Source: an uncultured SAR86 cluster bacterium
GTDB taxonomy: Bacteria > Pseudomonadota > Gammaproteobacteria > Magnimaribacterales > D2472
Direction: 5' to 3'
NCBI GenBank assembly: GCA_905181645.1
Contig: CAJIYN010000002.1
Span: 186,001 to 250,000, forward strand
Length of the DNA stretch: 64,000 nt
Below, in pieces: positions 52,825 to 62,376 of this stretch; the first letter of the stretch is position 1, and each line of letters opens with the position of its first letter. The notes beneath the pieces are model-generated. The model did no database searches. It was not told where the DNA came from and was given only the letters and a program-made list of their open reading frames with translations. A program made the translations under genes and the position numbers.

Positions 52825-54180
52825 ATGAATGACATTCTAGATCAGAATAAAGAAATAATCTCTGTAGGAGAGTTAAATAGATCTGCCAAGATGATTCTAG
52901 AAAGTAACTTTAGCTCTGTATCTGTGCTTGGAGAGATTTCTAATCTTGCTCAACCTAGTTCTGGTCATATTTATTTCACGTTAAAGGATGCCGAAGGTTC
53001 CATTAGATGTGCCATGTTTAAAAATCAAAAAATGCGGATGAACTTTACGCCTAAAGATGGTGATCAGTGTGTGCTAAAAGGTCAGGTAAGTCTTTATGCT
53101 GCAAGAGGTGATTATCAATTAATAGTTCGTCAGATGCAGCCTGCTGGTGTTGGTAATTTGATGCAGCAATTTGAAGAACTAAAACAAAAATTAGATAAAG
53201 AGGGTTTATTTGATCCATTAAAGAAAAAAGATATCCCTTCCCCACCTAAACATATAGGTGTTATTACATCGGCATCAACTGCAGCTTTACAAGATGTTAT
53301 TACTACAATTAAAAGAAGGGCTCCTTCAAGTCAAGTTACTTTATCACCTGCAATGGTTCAAGGTGACACTGATCAAGCCCATATAAAAATTATTAAAGCA
53401 CTTCAAGCTGCAGATAATTCTAAACGCTGTGATGTCCTAATATTAGCCAGGGGAGGTGGATCAATGGAGGACTTGTGGGCATTTAATGAGGAAGAACTTG
53501 TAAGAGCAATATTTAGTTGTTCAACACCTATAATTAGCTCTATAGGACATGAAACTGACTTTACTATTGCTGATTTTGTTGCTGACATGAGAGCTCCAAC
53601 ACCAACGGCTGCAGCAGAATTAGTAACTGAATTTCAATTTCAATTAAGTGATAGGCTTCAGGAGATTCAGTTGGGCTTAATAAATGGATTGAAAAATATT
53701 CTTCAAATCAATAAACAAAAATTAGACCTCCTGGAATCTAACTTGAAAAGTCCTCAAGTTATCTTAAATGAACAAAAACAAAAATTAGACAATATTGAGC
53801 TTAGGTTAAAACAATCTGTAGAGAAGAGTTTCTTAAGCTCTAACCAAAGATTAGCATTATTAAATCAATCACTTACAGAAAAAAATCCATTTAAAATTAT
53901 CAGGAATCTATTAAAAGATGTAGAGGCTTTATCTAAAGAGATGATAAAAAGTTTTTCATACCTTGTTACAAATAAATCAAAGTTACTTGAGAAAATTAAT
54001 TCTAATTTAAATGCATTTAGCCCTTTAGCCGTTTTAGATAGGGGTTACGCAATAGTTCAAAATTCAACTGGGCAAGCAATCAAAAACTCACAAGAAATTA
54101 AAAGTGGAGAGCTTGTTACAACCAGGCTAAGTTCTGGAAGCTTTGAATCAAAAATAGGAGTTATTAAGCATGAGAAATAA
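52825..54180 (+). CDS. xseA: Exodeoxyribonuclease VII large subunit
   Basis: 451-residue large subunit of the single-strand exonuclease ExoVII. N-terminal OB-fold with SVLGEISNLAQPSSGHIYFT and LKDAEGSIRCAMFK; catalytic domain with HIGVITSASTAALQDVITTI, DVLILARGGGSMEDLWAFNE and HETDFTIADFVADMRAPTPTAAAEL; then a long coiled-coil region that binds XseB; end FSPLAVLDRGYAIVQN. Intact. Overlaps the M23 gene by 11 bp. Confidence 0.96.
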   Translation: MNDILDQNKEIISVGELNRSAKMILESNFSSVSVLGEISNLAQPSSGHIYFTLKDAEGSIRCAMFKNQKMRMNFTPKDGDQCVLKGQVSLYAARGDYQLIVRQMQPAGVGNLMQQFEELKQKLDKEGLFDPLKKKDIPSPPKHIGVITSASTAALQDVITTIKRRAPSSQVTLSPAMVQGDTDQAHIKIIKALQAADNSKRCDVLILARGGGSMEDLWAFNEEELVRAIFSCSTPIISSIGHETDFTIADFVADMRAPTPTAAAELVTEFQFQLSDRLQEIQLGLINGLKNILQINKQKLDLLESNLKSPQVILNEQKQKLDNIELRLKQSVEKSFLSSNQRLALLNQSLTEKNPFKIIRNLLKDVEALSKEMIKSFSYLVTNKSKLLEKINSNLNAFSPLAVLDRGYAIVQNSTGQAIKNSQEIKSGELVTTRLSSGSFESKIGVIKHEK

Positions 54181-54976
54181 TTATGCTCTATGCCTATTAA
54201 GCTTGATGCTTATTGTTTCCTATAAAGCATCAGCCAACGAAATATCAGGTATATCTGGTGATGTTATAGCCCTGAAAGCTAATGCAGCATCAACAGAAAA
54301 TTTAATCTTTAAATATGATCAATCTGATTATTTAATACTAGGCTTGCCTTACGTATATAAAACTTCAATAAAAACTATTGGGGATGTGAATATAAAAGTT
54401 CAATTTAAAAATTTTGGAGAATCTCGAATCACTATAAAAGATGTCTCCAAAGTAGATCTTAATAAGAAGGATAGAGACAGAGCAAATGCTGAAGCTTTAT
54501 TAATAGGTTCTGCTCTGCAAAGCTATGATACTTCTATAAGTCCTTCTTTTAATTTCAAGAATCCAGTTGTTGGAATTATATCTAGTAGATATGGTAAAAA
54601 AAGATATATTAATGAAAAACCAAGATCTCCTCATCTCGCATTAGATATTGCAGCAAACTTAGGGGTTGAGGTTTCAGCTCCTTTAAAAGGAAGGGTAATC
54701 CTTACTGGTGATTTCTTTTATACAGGAAATACCATTCTTATAGATCATGGCTTTGGTCTAATATCTTCTTATAGTCATCTTGATTCATCTTTAATAAAAG
54801 AAGGTCAAATGATTCAACAGGGTGAATTGATTGGAACTGTAGGCGAAACAGGAAGAGTGACCGGTCCTCACTTGCATTGGACTGTCTATCTTAATAAAGA
54901 AAAAATTAACCCAGAAAACTTACTTAAAGATAATTTTTTACATAACCTCTTTAAGGCTGCGCAAGATATCCTCTAA
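54170..54976 (+). CDS. M23-family peptidase (LytM domain), exported
   Basis: 268 residues with signal peptide (MRNNYALCLLSLMLIVSYKASA). N-terminal half is a beta-rich domain (ISGISGDVIALKA) of unknown role. The C-terminal LytM domain holds the zinc-site order HLALDIAANLGVEVSAP (H-x3-D) and HLHWTVYLNK (HxH), so it probably cuts peptidoglycan cross-links in the periplasm. GxVGETGRVTGPHLHW is typical of active enzymes. Start overlaps xseA. Convergent with the TlpA-like gene, 39-bp overlap. Confidence 0.9.
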   Translation: MRNNYALCLLSLMLIVSYKASANEISGISGDVIALKANAASTENLIFKYDQSDYLILGLPYVYKTSIKTIGDVNIKVQFKNFGESRITIKDVSKVDLNKKDRDRANAEALLIGSALQSYDTSISPSFNFKNPVVGIISSRYGKKRYINEKPRSPHLALDIAANLGVEVSAPLKGRVILTGDFFYTGNTILIDHGFGLISSYSHLDSSLIKEGQMIQQGELIGTVGETGRVTGPHLHWTVYLNKEKINPENLLKDNFLHNLFKAAQDIL

Positions 54977-55384
54977 CGATTCTTGAGTCTGGGGTCTAAA
55001 TAAACTTTGTACGATTTCTCCTTCTGGATTTATGAAATAAGTTGCTGGCACTGCCGGTGGTGTTTCTATACCCCATATATCTCTTGGATGAGATATAAGA
55101 GATGGTATTTCTAAATTAAATTTTCTAGCTACAGGCTCAAGGTCAGTCTCATCTAATTCATCAAAATTAAATGCATGACATCTTTATCTAGCAGATGCAA
55201 AGGCAACTAATTCAGGCATTTCCTTTAAACATGGAGGGCACCAATCAGCCCAATAATTTATCATTACCCACTGACCTTTAAGATTTTCTGAGACCATACC
55301 CTTAGAATTATGTAAATCTATATCAGCCTTTTGACAGCTAATTATTAAAATGAGACAGAATAACGATATAATTTTATTTTTCAT
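54938..55384 (-). CDS. TlpA/ResA-like thioredoxin-fold lipoprotein, one frameshift
   Basis: Envelope-anchored thiol-disulfide reductase. Lipoprotein signal MKNKIISLFCLILIISC with lipobox Cys. Thioredoxin motif NYWADWCPPCLKEMPEL (CPPC) and WVMINYWADWC. The frame shifts near 55185, then HAFNFDELDETDLEPVARKF, PPAVPATYFINPEGEIVQSL (cis-Pro), ending LEDILRSLKEVM with stop at 54938. About 148 residues. Neighbour of wrbA on the other strand, as in Pseudomonas-like genomes. Confidence 0.87.
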
Positions 55385-55413
55385 GTGCCTATAATATTAC
55401 AAAGAAACAAAAA

Positions 55414-56012
55414 ATGACCGAAAAATATCTATTAATACTCTTTTATTCTGCTAGCGGTGCAGTTAAAAATTTAGCTCATGCTATAGTGAGAAAAATAGCT
55501 AAAGCTATGATGTAAAAATAAGAACTGTTCCCAAAGTATCTCCAAATACAGAGTTAACTGACCCTAGTGTTCCAAAGGAAGGAGAGATTTATTGCTCTAA
55601 AGAAGATCTTTTAAATTGTTCTGGCCTTGCCTTAGGTTCTCCAACTAGATTTGGCTCTATGGCTTCACCTATGAAACATTTTTTAGACTCAACTGGTGAC
55701 TTGTGGGCAACTCATGCTCTTGAGGGCATTCCTGGTTGTGCTTTTACATCAACTGGTTCTATGCATGGCGGTCAAGAAATCACCTTAATGAATTTATTAA
55801 CCTATCAATTACATCAAGGAATGATAATAGTAGGATCGCCTTATTCGATTGAGGAGCTTAATACAACACAAGCTGGTGGAACCCCTTATGGCCCTTCTCA
55901 TGTTGAGAGTTTTAATTCAAGTCCAACCTTAACTCCTGATGAGTATAAAATAGCTCATAAAACTGGTATGAGGATGGCTAAAATTATTCAAAAACTAAAT
56001 GCTAAAAGTTAA
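55414..56012 (+). CDS. wrbA: NAD(P)H:quinone oxidoreductase WrbA, one frameshift
   Basis: FMN-binding flavodoxin-like quinone reductase. Start MTEKYLLILFYSASGAVKNLAHAI; shift near 55500, then VRTVPKVSP, LALGSPTRFGSMASPMKHFL (FMN loop), LWATHALEGIPGCAFTSTGS, HGGQEITLMNLLTYQLHQGM and AGGTPYGPSHV. About 199 residues, standard. Two electron reduction of quinones protects against redox cycling. Overlaps the following DUF2069 gene by 14 bp. Confidence 0.92.
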
Positions 56013-56331
56013 AACCTTTACACAGACAACCCTAGCGCTTTTACTTGGACTAATTCTTGTTAAGTTTTGTATAGTATTTACTGGCAGGATTAATTATCCA
56101 ATACTTATTATTTGGTCTTTGCCTCTTTTAGCCTTTGCACCATTCTTAATTAAGAAGTCCATTAAAGCCTATCAAAGCTTTTGCTTTATTTTATTGATAT
56201 ATTTTTTACTTGCCTCCATCAGAGTTTTTGGAATTGGAGGTCTGTTACTAGATACATTTGAAATTCTCCTAATAATCATTTTATTTATACATTGTATGTA
56301 TGGCCCTAAAACAATAAGAGCTAATAAATAA
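55999..56331 (+). CDS. DUF2069 membrane protein
   Basis: 110-residue integral membrane protein with three or four helices (TTLALLLGLILVKFCIVF, IWSLPLLAFAPFL, FCFILLIYFLLASIRVFG, LLIIILFIHCMYGPKT). The run LPLLAFAPFL and the C-terminal IHCMYGPKTIR are typical of the DUF2069 family, which often follows wrbA in gammaproteobacteria. Function unknown. Intact; overlapping start shows cotranslation with wrbA. Confidence 0.78.
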   Translation: MLKVKTFTQTTLALLLGLILVKFCIVFTGRINYPILIIWSLPLLAFAPFLIKKSIKAYQSFCFILLIYFLLASIRVFGIGGLLLDTFEILLIIILFIHCMYGPKTIRANK

Positions 56332-56374
56332 ATGTAAAGTTTACTTGACATGTAAAGTTTACTTTACATATAAT
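56332..56374 (+). promoter_or_regulatory. Consensus sigma-70 promoter with tandem palindromic operators
   Basis: TTGACA (56345-56350), an 18-bp spacer, then TATAAT (56369-56374): both hexamers perfect. Two 20-bp palindromes cover it: ATGTAAAGTTTACTTGACAT (56332-56351, one mismatch in its symmetry) and ATGTAAAGTTTACTTTACAT (56350-56369, perfect), the second filling the spacer exactly. The geometry would let a bound regulator block RNA polymerase. The likely ligand is the XRE protein encoded two genes downstream in the same operon (autorepression), by analogy with other such loci. Confidence 0.7.
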
Positions 56375-56403
56375 TACACAATAATACATAAAAGGTTTTA
56401 GAT

Positions 56404-56877
56404 ATGGCAGAAGTAAATTGGGGTGGGATGAATATCAAATGGTCTTCATTAAATACCCAAGATAAAAAAACCTATGGAGGCGGCTTAGTTCTTGTGACGC
56501 TAGCATCAGCGCTTTCTGGCTTTATCCTTGGGGGTATTTGGGGTGAAAGACTTACTGGGCAGACGGATGAGATGGCATGGATATATAGTTACCTCTATCC
56601 TATGGCCATATTAGGCTTTCTTGCGGGCGGAAAACTAATTGCTGATTTTATGAAACGCCAGGATGAAGGCTTTATAGATTTTAATATTAAAGCAAATCTT
56701 TATGGTATAAACTTTTTTTGGATTACAGGCTTTTTAGTTGCATGGCCGCTTGAAGTCTTTATGGGATTTGATTTTGTTTTTTTTGAGTACTTTTTACTTT
56801 ATAGCATTGGTCTGAGTATAGGCGGAAGAAAAGCTTATAAAGAAATGTATGTAATAGATATTAATGATGCAATATGA
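56404..56877 (+). CDS. Four-helix membrane protein in XRE-regulated operon, family unknown
   Basis: 157-residue protein with about four membrane segments (GGGLVLVTLASALSGFILGG, YLYPMAILGFLAGGKLI, FFWITGFLVAWPLEVFMGF, FVFFEYFLLYSIGLSIGG). No known family recognised. First gene of a three-gene operon driven by the promoter at 56345-56374; its stop lies 4 bp before the XRE start. The small basic C-terminus ends YVIDINDAI. As with other membrane-protein/small-XRE pairs it may be the regulated function, but this is an inference from context. Confidence 0.72.
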   Translation: MAEVNWGGMNIKWSSLNTQDKKTYGGGLVLVTLASALSGFILGGIWGERLTGQTDEMAWIYSYLYPMAILGFLAGGKLIADFMKRQDEGFIDFNIKANLYGINFFWITGFLVAWPLEVFMGFDFVFFEYFLLYSIGLSIGGRKAYKEMYVIDINDAI

Positions 56878-56881
56878 ATGG

Positions 56882-57070
56882 ATGAATAATAATCTTAAAA
56901 AACTTCGAGAGGAGATTAATTTAAGTCAGGATGCTTTTGGTTCAAAGCTTGATGTAAGTCGCCAAACCATTAACTCTATTGAGAATAATAAATTTGATCC
57001 ATCTCTTCCTCTGGCTATGAAAATAGCAAATTTTTTTGACAAAAGAATTGAAGATATTTTTTTTGAATAG
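56882..57070 (+). CDS. Small XRE-family transcriptional regulator
   Basis: 62 residues consisting of one helix-turn-helix domain: LKKLREEINLSQDAFGSKLD and VSRQTINSIENNKFDPSLPL, then AMKIANFFDKRIEDIFFE. Closest in style to the short YozG-like XRE regulators. The start is placed at MNNNLKKLREE (56882) where the domain begins; an upstream in-frame ATG at 56864 would overlap the preceding gene by 14 bp. Such proteins bind as dimers to palindromes; the two at 56332-56369 are obvious candidates, and a third is at 1549-1568. Confidence 0.85.
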   Translation: MNNNLKKLREEINLSQDAFGSKLDVSRQTINSIENNKFDPSLPLAMKIANFFDKRIEDIFFE

Positions 57071-57082
57071 AGGTAAGTGTAA

Positions 57083-57220
57083 ATGTTAATTAGTTTTTTT
57101 ATTGGCTCTGTGATACTCATCAGCAGTATTGCTTTAATTTTATATAAGGTTTGGCCTTATTTAGATACATGTATTGTTAATTGCTCAGAAATGGTAATTG
57201 GCATAAGTTTTTTAATTTAG
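57083..57220 (+). CDS. Small membrane peptide (45 aa) in the XRE operon
   Basis: ATG at 57083 preceded by AGAGGTAAG gives MLISFFIGSVILISSIALIL then YKVWPYLDTCIVNCSEM and VIGISFLI, 45 residues. One hydrophobic helix of about 20 residues is clear, with a second short one at the end. It sits 12 bp after the XRE gene and 15 bp before sppA, in the same orientation, so it may be part of the operon. No family is known. Whether it is translated cannot be told. Confidence 0.4.
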   Translation: MLISFFIGSVILISSIALILYKVWPYLDTCIVNCSEMVIGISFLI

Positions 57221-57235
57221 TTTTTAGGAGTAAAG

Positions 57236-59018
57236 ATGAAAAGTATATTTTTATGGATTGAGAATTATTTAAATAAAGCGAGAAGAATATTTGTAGCAGT
57301 AATAACAACGCTTGTTTTATTAGTTCTAACTTTTTCAATACTAGGTGGAGTTGCTGGTTCTTTTGCTGGAGATGATGAAGTAGATACTAAGAATAAAATC
57401 TTATATCTTGAAATGTCTGGTGTGATTGTTGATCAGCCGCAAAGTGGCCCATCAGACCCAGTGAGCATAATTTTAGCTGGAGATAGTCAGCCTAATGTAT
57501 ATGCAATTAGAGATGTGCTTAAAGTATTAGATGCAGTAGCAAATGATACAAATTTAAAAGCTGTATATCTCGATGTCGATAACTTATCTAACTGTGTCGC
57601 AATCTAAGAATAACTATTGCAGATGCAATTAAAAATATTGTCGATAATGATATTCGTGTTATTTCCTATACCAATGGATTGCTTACTAGTGATTATCTAG
57701 TTGCATCGCAAGCCACAGAGTTATATCTAAATACTAGTAGCTATTATGGTATAGAAACTTCAGGCTTTTCTAGAAAGCGTGAATATATGCAAGATTTTTA
57801 TAACAATATTAAGCTTGATTATGAAATATTTTCAGCTGGTGACTTTAAATCAGGTCCAGAGCCATATACAAGAGATTCAATGTCAGATAATGACAAAATA
57901 GCATGGAATGCTTTTGCTAATCCTTTGTGGGATACATACAAGCAAAAAATGGAAAGTGGTAGAGACCTAGAAGCAGGAACTATTCAGTCATATGGAGACA
58001 ACTTTGATATCTTAGCTAAAGATGAAAAAGGTGATATGAACAAAGTTGCACTTAACCTCGGCTTAGTTGATGGACTAATGAAACATGAAGAAATAAGAGA
58101 CTATATGATTGCAGAGTTTGGCAGCGAAGATGCTGATAAAGATAAATGGCCTGAGGGAGTTTCATATGCTGAGTACCTTTCTACATTAGATGCTAGCTTT
58201 GATGAAGATGCTGAAGATATTATTGCGATTATAAATGTTGAAGGTGTCATTATGACCGGTCAAGAATCTCAAGGTACTGCTGGCTCAGATTCTATTGTTG
58301 AGAAAATTTACAAAGCTAAAAATGATAAGAATGTCAAAGTACTTATATTAAGAGTAAATAGTGGTGGAGGAGATGTGTATGCTTCTGAGCTCATTTTAAA
58401 TGCATTAGATGACTTCAAATCAACTGATAGAAATGTATACACTTCTATGGGAAATGTTGCTGCATCAGGTGGGGTTTGGATTACAACTAACTCAAGCGAG
58501 ATCTGGGCTGAGCCAAATACTGTTACAGGCTCAATTGGAGTCTATTCCATAGTTCCTACATTAGGAAGAGCTTTAGATTGGGCAGGAATTAATGTTGATG
58601 GTGTCAGTTCTACAAAAATGGGTGAATGGGATCCTACTGAGCCCATGCCTGATTATATGAAAGATCTATTTCAAGCTAATGTTGATGGCATCTATGACAA
58701 CTTTGTATCTGTTGTTGCCAATAATAGAGACATGGAATATGAAGATGTTTTAAAGATTGACTGGACTACATATCTTGCTGGTGATAAAGCTCAAGAATTA
58801 TATGCTAAAACTAATCATGAGTATCCAATTAGGGAAAACATGCATTGGATAACTATAAGATTAAGTATTACAAACGTGATCTTGAGCCATGGGAAGTATT
58901 TTTTGAAATTTCAAAGAATGTAAATATTAAACTTCCATTTAGCTCATCAAGACAACTTCTACTCAAAGAACTTAATGCGTTTGACCAGCTTATAAAGCAA
59001 AATGGACTATCAACATAA
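57236..59018 (+). CDS. sppA: Signal peptide peptidase SppA (67K type), frameshifted, short replaced stretch near the C-terminus
   Basis: Inner-membrane serine/lysine protease that degrades cleaved signal peptides. N-terminal anchor (FVAVITTLVLLVLTFSILGG) after an AGGAG site. The general-base Lys is in SAGDFKSGPEPYTRDSMS. The second half carries the nucleophile Ser in GNVAASGGVWITTN and the expected VNSGGGDVYASELI, TVTGSIGVYSIVPTL. Frame breaks near 57605 and near 58850. Around 58795-58845 the text AQELYAKTNHEYPIREN fits a periplasmic iron-binding protein better than SppA, which should read LGLIDxxG. Then LEPWEVFFEISKN to the stop at 59018. About 594 residues, near normal. Confidence 0.93.
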
Positions 59019-59150
59019 TTAAAATTTAATCCATAATTAGTATCATTATTAATATTCTTAAATAAATTTATATTTAAGATATTTTTGATAGTGATTATTA
59101 TGAGTATTACTAGTAGTGAGTGTGAATTAGTAGAGTAAAAAGGTAGTTTT

Positions 59151-59807
59151 TTAGAGCAACTCTTTTATCAATGGGATCGTAATTTTTCTTTTCGATCCCA
59201 TTGAGTGATCATCAATCTTTTTTATAAAATTTATTAAAGTTGCTAGATCACGAGATTCAAAACAAGTAAAAAATTAATTTCTTTTTCTTCTATAGGTATT
59301 CTTAAATTCAAAGCAATTGCTTTAATCGCGTTATTAAGCTGAGCATCTTGAACAGAACGTAATATATAACTAGTCATTTTTTTTAATCTAGAGAGCAGAT
59401 CTGGAAAGAAATTCTTCTCATCCTTTGAGCAGCTAAAAATTAACCTACAACCTGATTCATTGCATCGATTAATGAGGTTAAAGCAAGCCACCTCCCAGTC
59501 TTTGTTAGCAGCAATAGCATCCAGATCAGCGCTGCTTGCAATCAGTTTTGAGGCCAAACTCTCAACTTATACTTATTTAATTGCTTCTGCTAAAGGAATA
59601 TAAGCTGTAGTAAAAGATGAGGAACTAAGATCATTGCACGTTGCCTGAAAAAGAAGTTTTAAAAGTGTTGTCAAAGAAAATACCGTATGCTTTATTATCT
59701 TGTATTGCAGCTACTAAATTCTCACAACCCTCTGCTACAAAAAATTTCTTAATAGAAGATTTCTTATCAATACTAAAAGGGAAAATTAATTGCTTAGGGT
59801 TGGTCAT
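59151..59807 (-). CDS. hda: DnaA-related regulatory ATPase Hda, frameshifted, P-loop not readable
   Basis: DnaA-AAA-family protein that, with the beta clamp, inactivates DnaA-ATP. Start MTNPKQLIFPFSIDKKSSIKKF (59807); MTNPKQLIFPF is the clamp-binding-type N-terminus. A deletion near 59650 removes most of GPxxSGKT, leaving FFDNTFKTSF. Then YIPLAEAIK, VIIDDLDAIAANKDWEVACF, NLINRCNESGCRLIFSCS, LRSVQDAQLNNAIKAIALN, and after a shift near 59255 RDLATLINFIKKIDDHS and KRKITIPLIKELL. About 218 residues against the usual 230. The loss of Walker A is likely a sequence fault. Start overlaps the pgsA-like gene by 14 bp. Confidence 0.88.
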
Positions 59808-60348
59808 GATGTCCTTTAATGGACTTGAGCCATGCAGATGAATACACCAAGAGACTCGATGCAGTAATTATTACAATAAGCCAGTCCAGCCAAAAAAGGT
59901 GAAGTTCGGAAGATAAAGATTGAAGAATCAATATCTGAGTAATATAAAAAATTTGAACGCCAGTTGTTATCTTGCCCAGAATATTTGGACTGGGTGCATT
60001 ATTGGTAATTAAACTCATATGCATAGCAGCACCTAGTAGAATTAATATATCTCTACTGATTAATATTATAAATACATATAAAGGTATAAAGTCATTAACC
60101 CATAAAACAAAAATAGTCCCTATAACTAATAACTTATCAGCTACAGGATCTAAGATTTTTCCTAGCTCCGTATACCAATTCATTTTTCTAGCCAGAAACC
60201 CATCTAATGCATCTGTAAGAGAGGCTATAAGAAAATATATTAAAGCTAATAAATATTCACCAATATAGACTGAGTTTAAAATAGGATATACAAGCCCTAT
60301 TCTAGCTATAGAAAGGAGGTTGGGTATAAAAATAAAGTACTGGCTCAT
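59794..60348 (-). CDS. CDP-alcohol phosphatidyltransferase family protein (PgsA-like)
   Basis: 184-residue integral membrane enzyme. The family motif D-G-x2-A-R-x8-G-x3-D-x3-D is complete: DALDGFLARKMN followed by ELGKILDPVADK. N-terminal FIFIPNLLSIARIGLVYP matches PgsA (phosphatidylglycerophosphate synthase), which transfers phosphatidyl from CDP-diacylglycerol to glycerol-3-phosphate. Five or six helices. It sits between DUF2066 and hda, a position where many gammaproteobacteria carry a second, PgsA-like CDP-alcohol transferase, so the exact substrate is open. Intact. Confidence 0.88.
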   Translation of the reverse strand: MSQYFIFIPNLLSIARIGLVYPILNSVYIGEYLLALIYFLIASLTDALDGFLARKMNWYTELGKILDPVADKLLVIGTIFVLWVNDFIPLYVFIILISRDILILLGAAMHMSLITNNAPSPNILGKITTGVQIFYITQILILQSLSSELHLFWLDWLIVIITASSLLVYSSAWLKSIKGHHDQP

Positions 60349-60350
60349 AA

Positions 60351-61331
60351 TTAATTATTCAATAAAACAAAAGTTAAAATCTCATCACTTTCAATCAATT
60401 GAAGATATGGATTTGCTCTAATTTCTTTTTTAAAAGAATCAAGATCACCATTAATTTTTAATGTATAGGATATTGAATCTTTCACATAGCTTTCAATTAC
60501 ACTTTGGAAGATTTATGATCATTTCTTCAAATAATATCTTTTACGATATCAATGGTGGAGTAATTACAATTGAAGGTGAATTAGGAATTAATGAAAATTC
60601 TTTTGAGAATTTTGCGCTGTGGCCAAATGTACTTAGAGTTAATTTTAAACTTGTAGCTTTTTTAGACTTATAATCGCCTAGGATAATCCATTTATTAATA
60701 TTAGATTGTGAAAGGTTAAGATTGAGTTGAAAATCATATTCATAATTAGACAAAATAATATCTTCTTCAGAATCAAAAATAGTTAAGCTGCTCAGCTCCT
60801 TGATATCATCTAGATCAAAAACTGGGAGCTCAAAAAAGATACCTCTTTGATTAGATACTTCATCTAAAATTAACTTAATATCATGATCTACTAATTTACT
60901 TGAAGAATTGTTTAAAATATATGGAGCATCATTTCCATCTTCAACTTTTATTTCAGCATTACTGTTGGCCTGTTGTAACCAATAATAGGTATTTTTAAGG
61001 AATCAAGTTTTTCTAAAAGACTTTTTTTATTAAATCTTGTAACTAAAAATGATTTGTCATAAATATTAATTGGCTCATAACTTACTAAGAAATCTTTTTT
61101 TAGCTTAACGGATGGAGCAATTTGTTTTATTGTAGATAGATCATTGGTGCCTGTTAATCGATAAATAAGATCATTAAATGATTTATTGATTGCTGCATCT
61201 ACGTTTGAGACTTCACTCATAGGAGCGGTTATTTCAAAAAGTTTCTGAAATTCCTTCCCATAGGAGTAATTAGAAAAGATAATTACAAAAGTAATAATAA
61301 AAATAAATGATTGGCTGCTAATTTTCTTCAC
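60351..61331 (-). CDS. DUF2066 protein, exported, several frameshifts
   Basis: About 327 codons. Signal peptide MKKISSQSFIFIITFVIIFSN at 61331, then FNDLIYRLTGTNDLSTI and FLVTRFNKKSLLEKLDSLKI with PIIGYNRPTVML, the recognisable first half of the DUF2066 family. After shifts near 60955 and near 60500, text such as LPVFDLDDIKELSSLTIFD, LSQSNINKWIILGDYKSKK and FKKEIRANPYLQLIESDEIL is read to a stop at 60351. Function unknown. Divergent from purM (13 bp) and upstream of pgsA-like and hda, the standard gammaproteobacterial order. Confidence 0.8.
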
Positions 61332-61344
61332 ATAGGTATTTTAA

Positions 61345-62374
61345 ATGACAAAAGAAATTAAGAACAATGATCCTTATAAATTAGCTGGAGTAGATATCGA
61401 GGCTGGTAATAATCTTGTTGATAAAATTAAGGCTGATATTGGTCAAGGAAATGCTTTAGGATTAGGAAATATTGGTGGCTTTGCAGGAATGTTTAAATTA
61501 GATGGCTCTGTTCAAAACCCTAAATTGTAGCTTGCACTGATGGCGTTGGTACAAAAGTTGCTTTAAGCCAAGCAAATAATAAAACTGGACACAATTGGTA
61601 TTGATTTAGTTGCAATGTGTGTTAATGATCTTATAGTACAAGGGGCTGAACCTTTATTTTTCTTAGATTATTTTGCAACCTCTGCTCTTGATGTTGATCA
61701 AGCAGCTTTAATTATTAAAAGTATTGCTGCTGCCTGCAAAGATAGCAAATACCGCATTAATTGGCGGTGAAACTGCTGAAATGCCTGGGCATTATGTTGG
61801 CAAAAATTTTGATCTTGCTGGTTTTTCAGTTGGCATAGTTGATGAAAGTAAAATTATAAATGGTTTAAATATTAAAAATGGTGACGTAATTATTGGAATA
61901 GAATCTAGCGGACCTCACTCAAATGGCTATTCGTTAATAAGAAAAATTATTAATGAATCTTCAGCATCACAAGACGAAATTAATTCTATTGTAAGCATGG
62001 TATTAAAGCCTACTCATTTATACCCAGAACTTATAAAAGAAATTCTACAAACTATAAAAGTTAACGGTATGGCCCATATTACTGGTGGCGGGATTACTGA
62101 AAATATACCAAGAATAATTCCTACTGGATTAAATATTGATATCTTTAAAGATTCATGGGAAATGCCTGAGGTTTTTAAATGGCTTCAAGCTCAAGGAAGT
62201 ATTTCTGATGGTGATATGTATAGGATATTTAATTGCGGCATTGGGATGACGTTAATTGTAGATCAATCGCTAAAACAAGAAGCTATGGACTGTGTTAAAA
62301 AATCTGGCTATGAAGCGTTTTATCTAGGTAATGTTCATGATAGAGACACAGACACGCCAGTTACATATTTATAA
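61345..62374 (+). CDS. purM: Phosphoribosylaminoimidazole synthetase (AIR synthetase), frameshifted
   Basis: Fifth step of purine synthesis (FGAM to AIR). [33 protein letters not shown], shift near 61528, [16 protein letters not shown], shift near 61592, [20 protein letters not shown] and [15 protein letters not shown], shift near 61735, [61 protein letters not shown]. About 343 residues, normal. Followed by purN at 2 bp. The usual gammaproteobacterial purMN pair. Confidence 0.95.
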
Positions 62375-62376
62375 TA

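Noticed and set aside
59169-59203. Rho-independent terminator
   Set aside because: No T run follows on either strand, and the sequence codes for the end of Hda.
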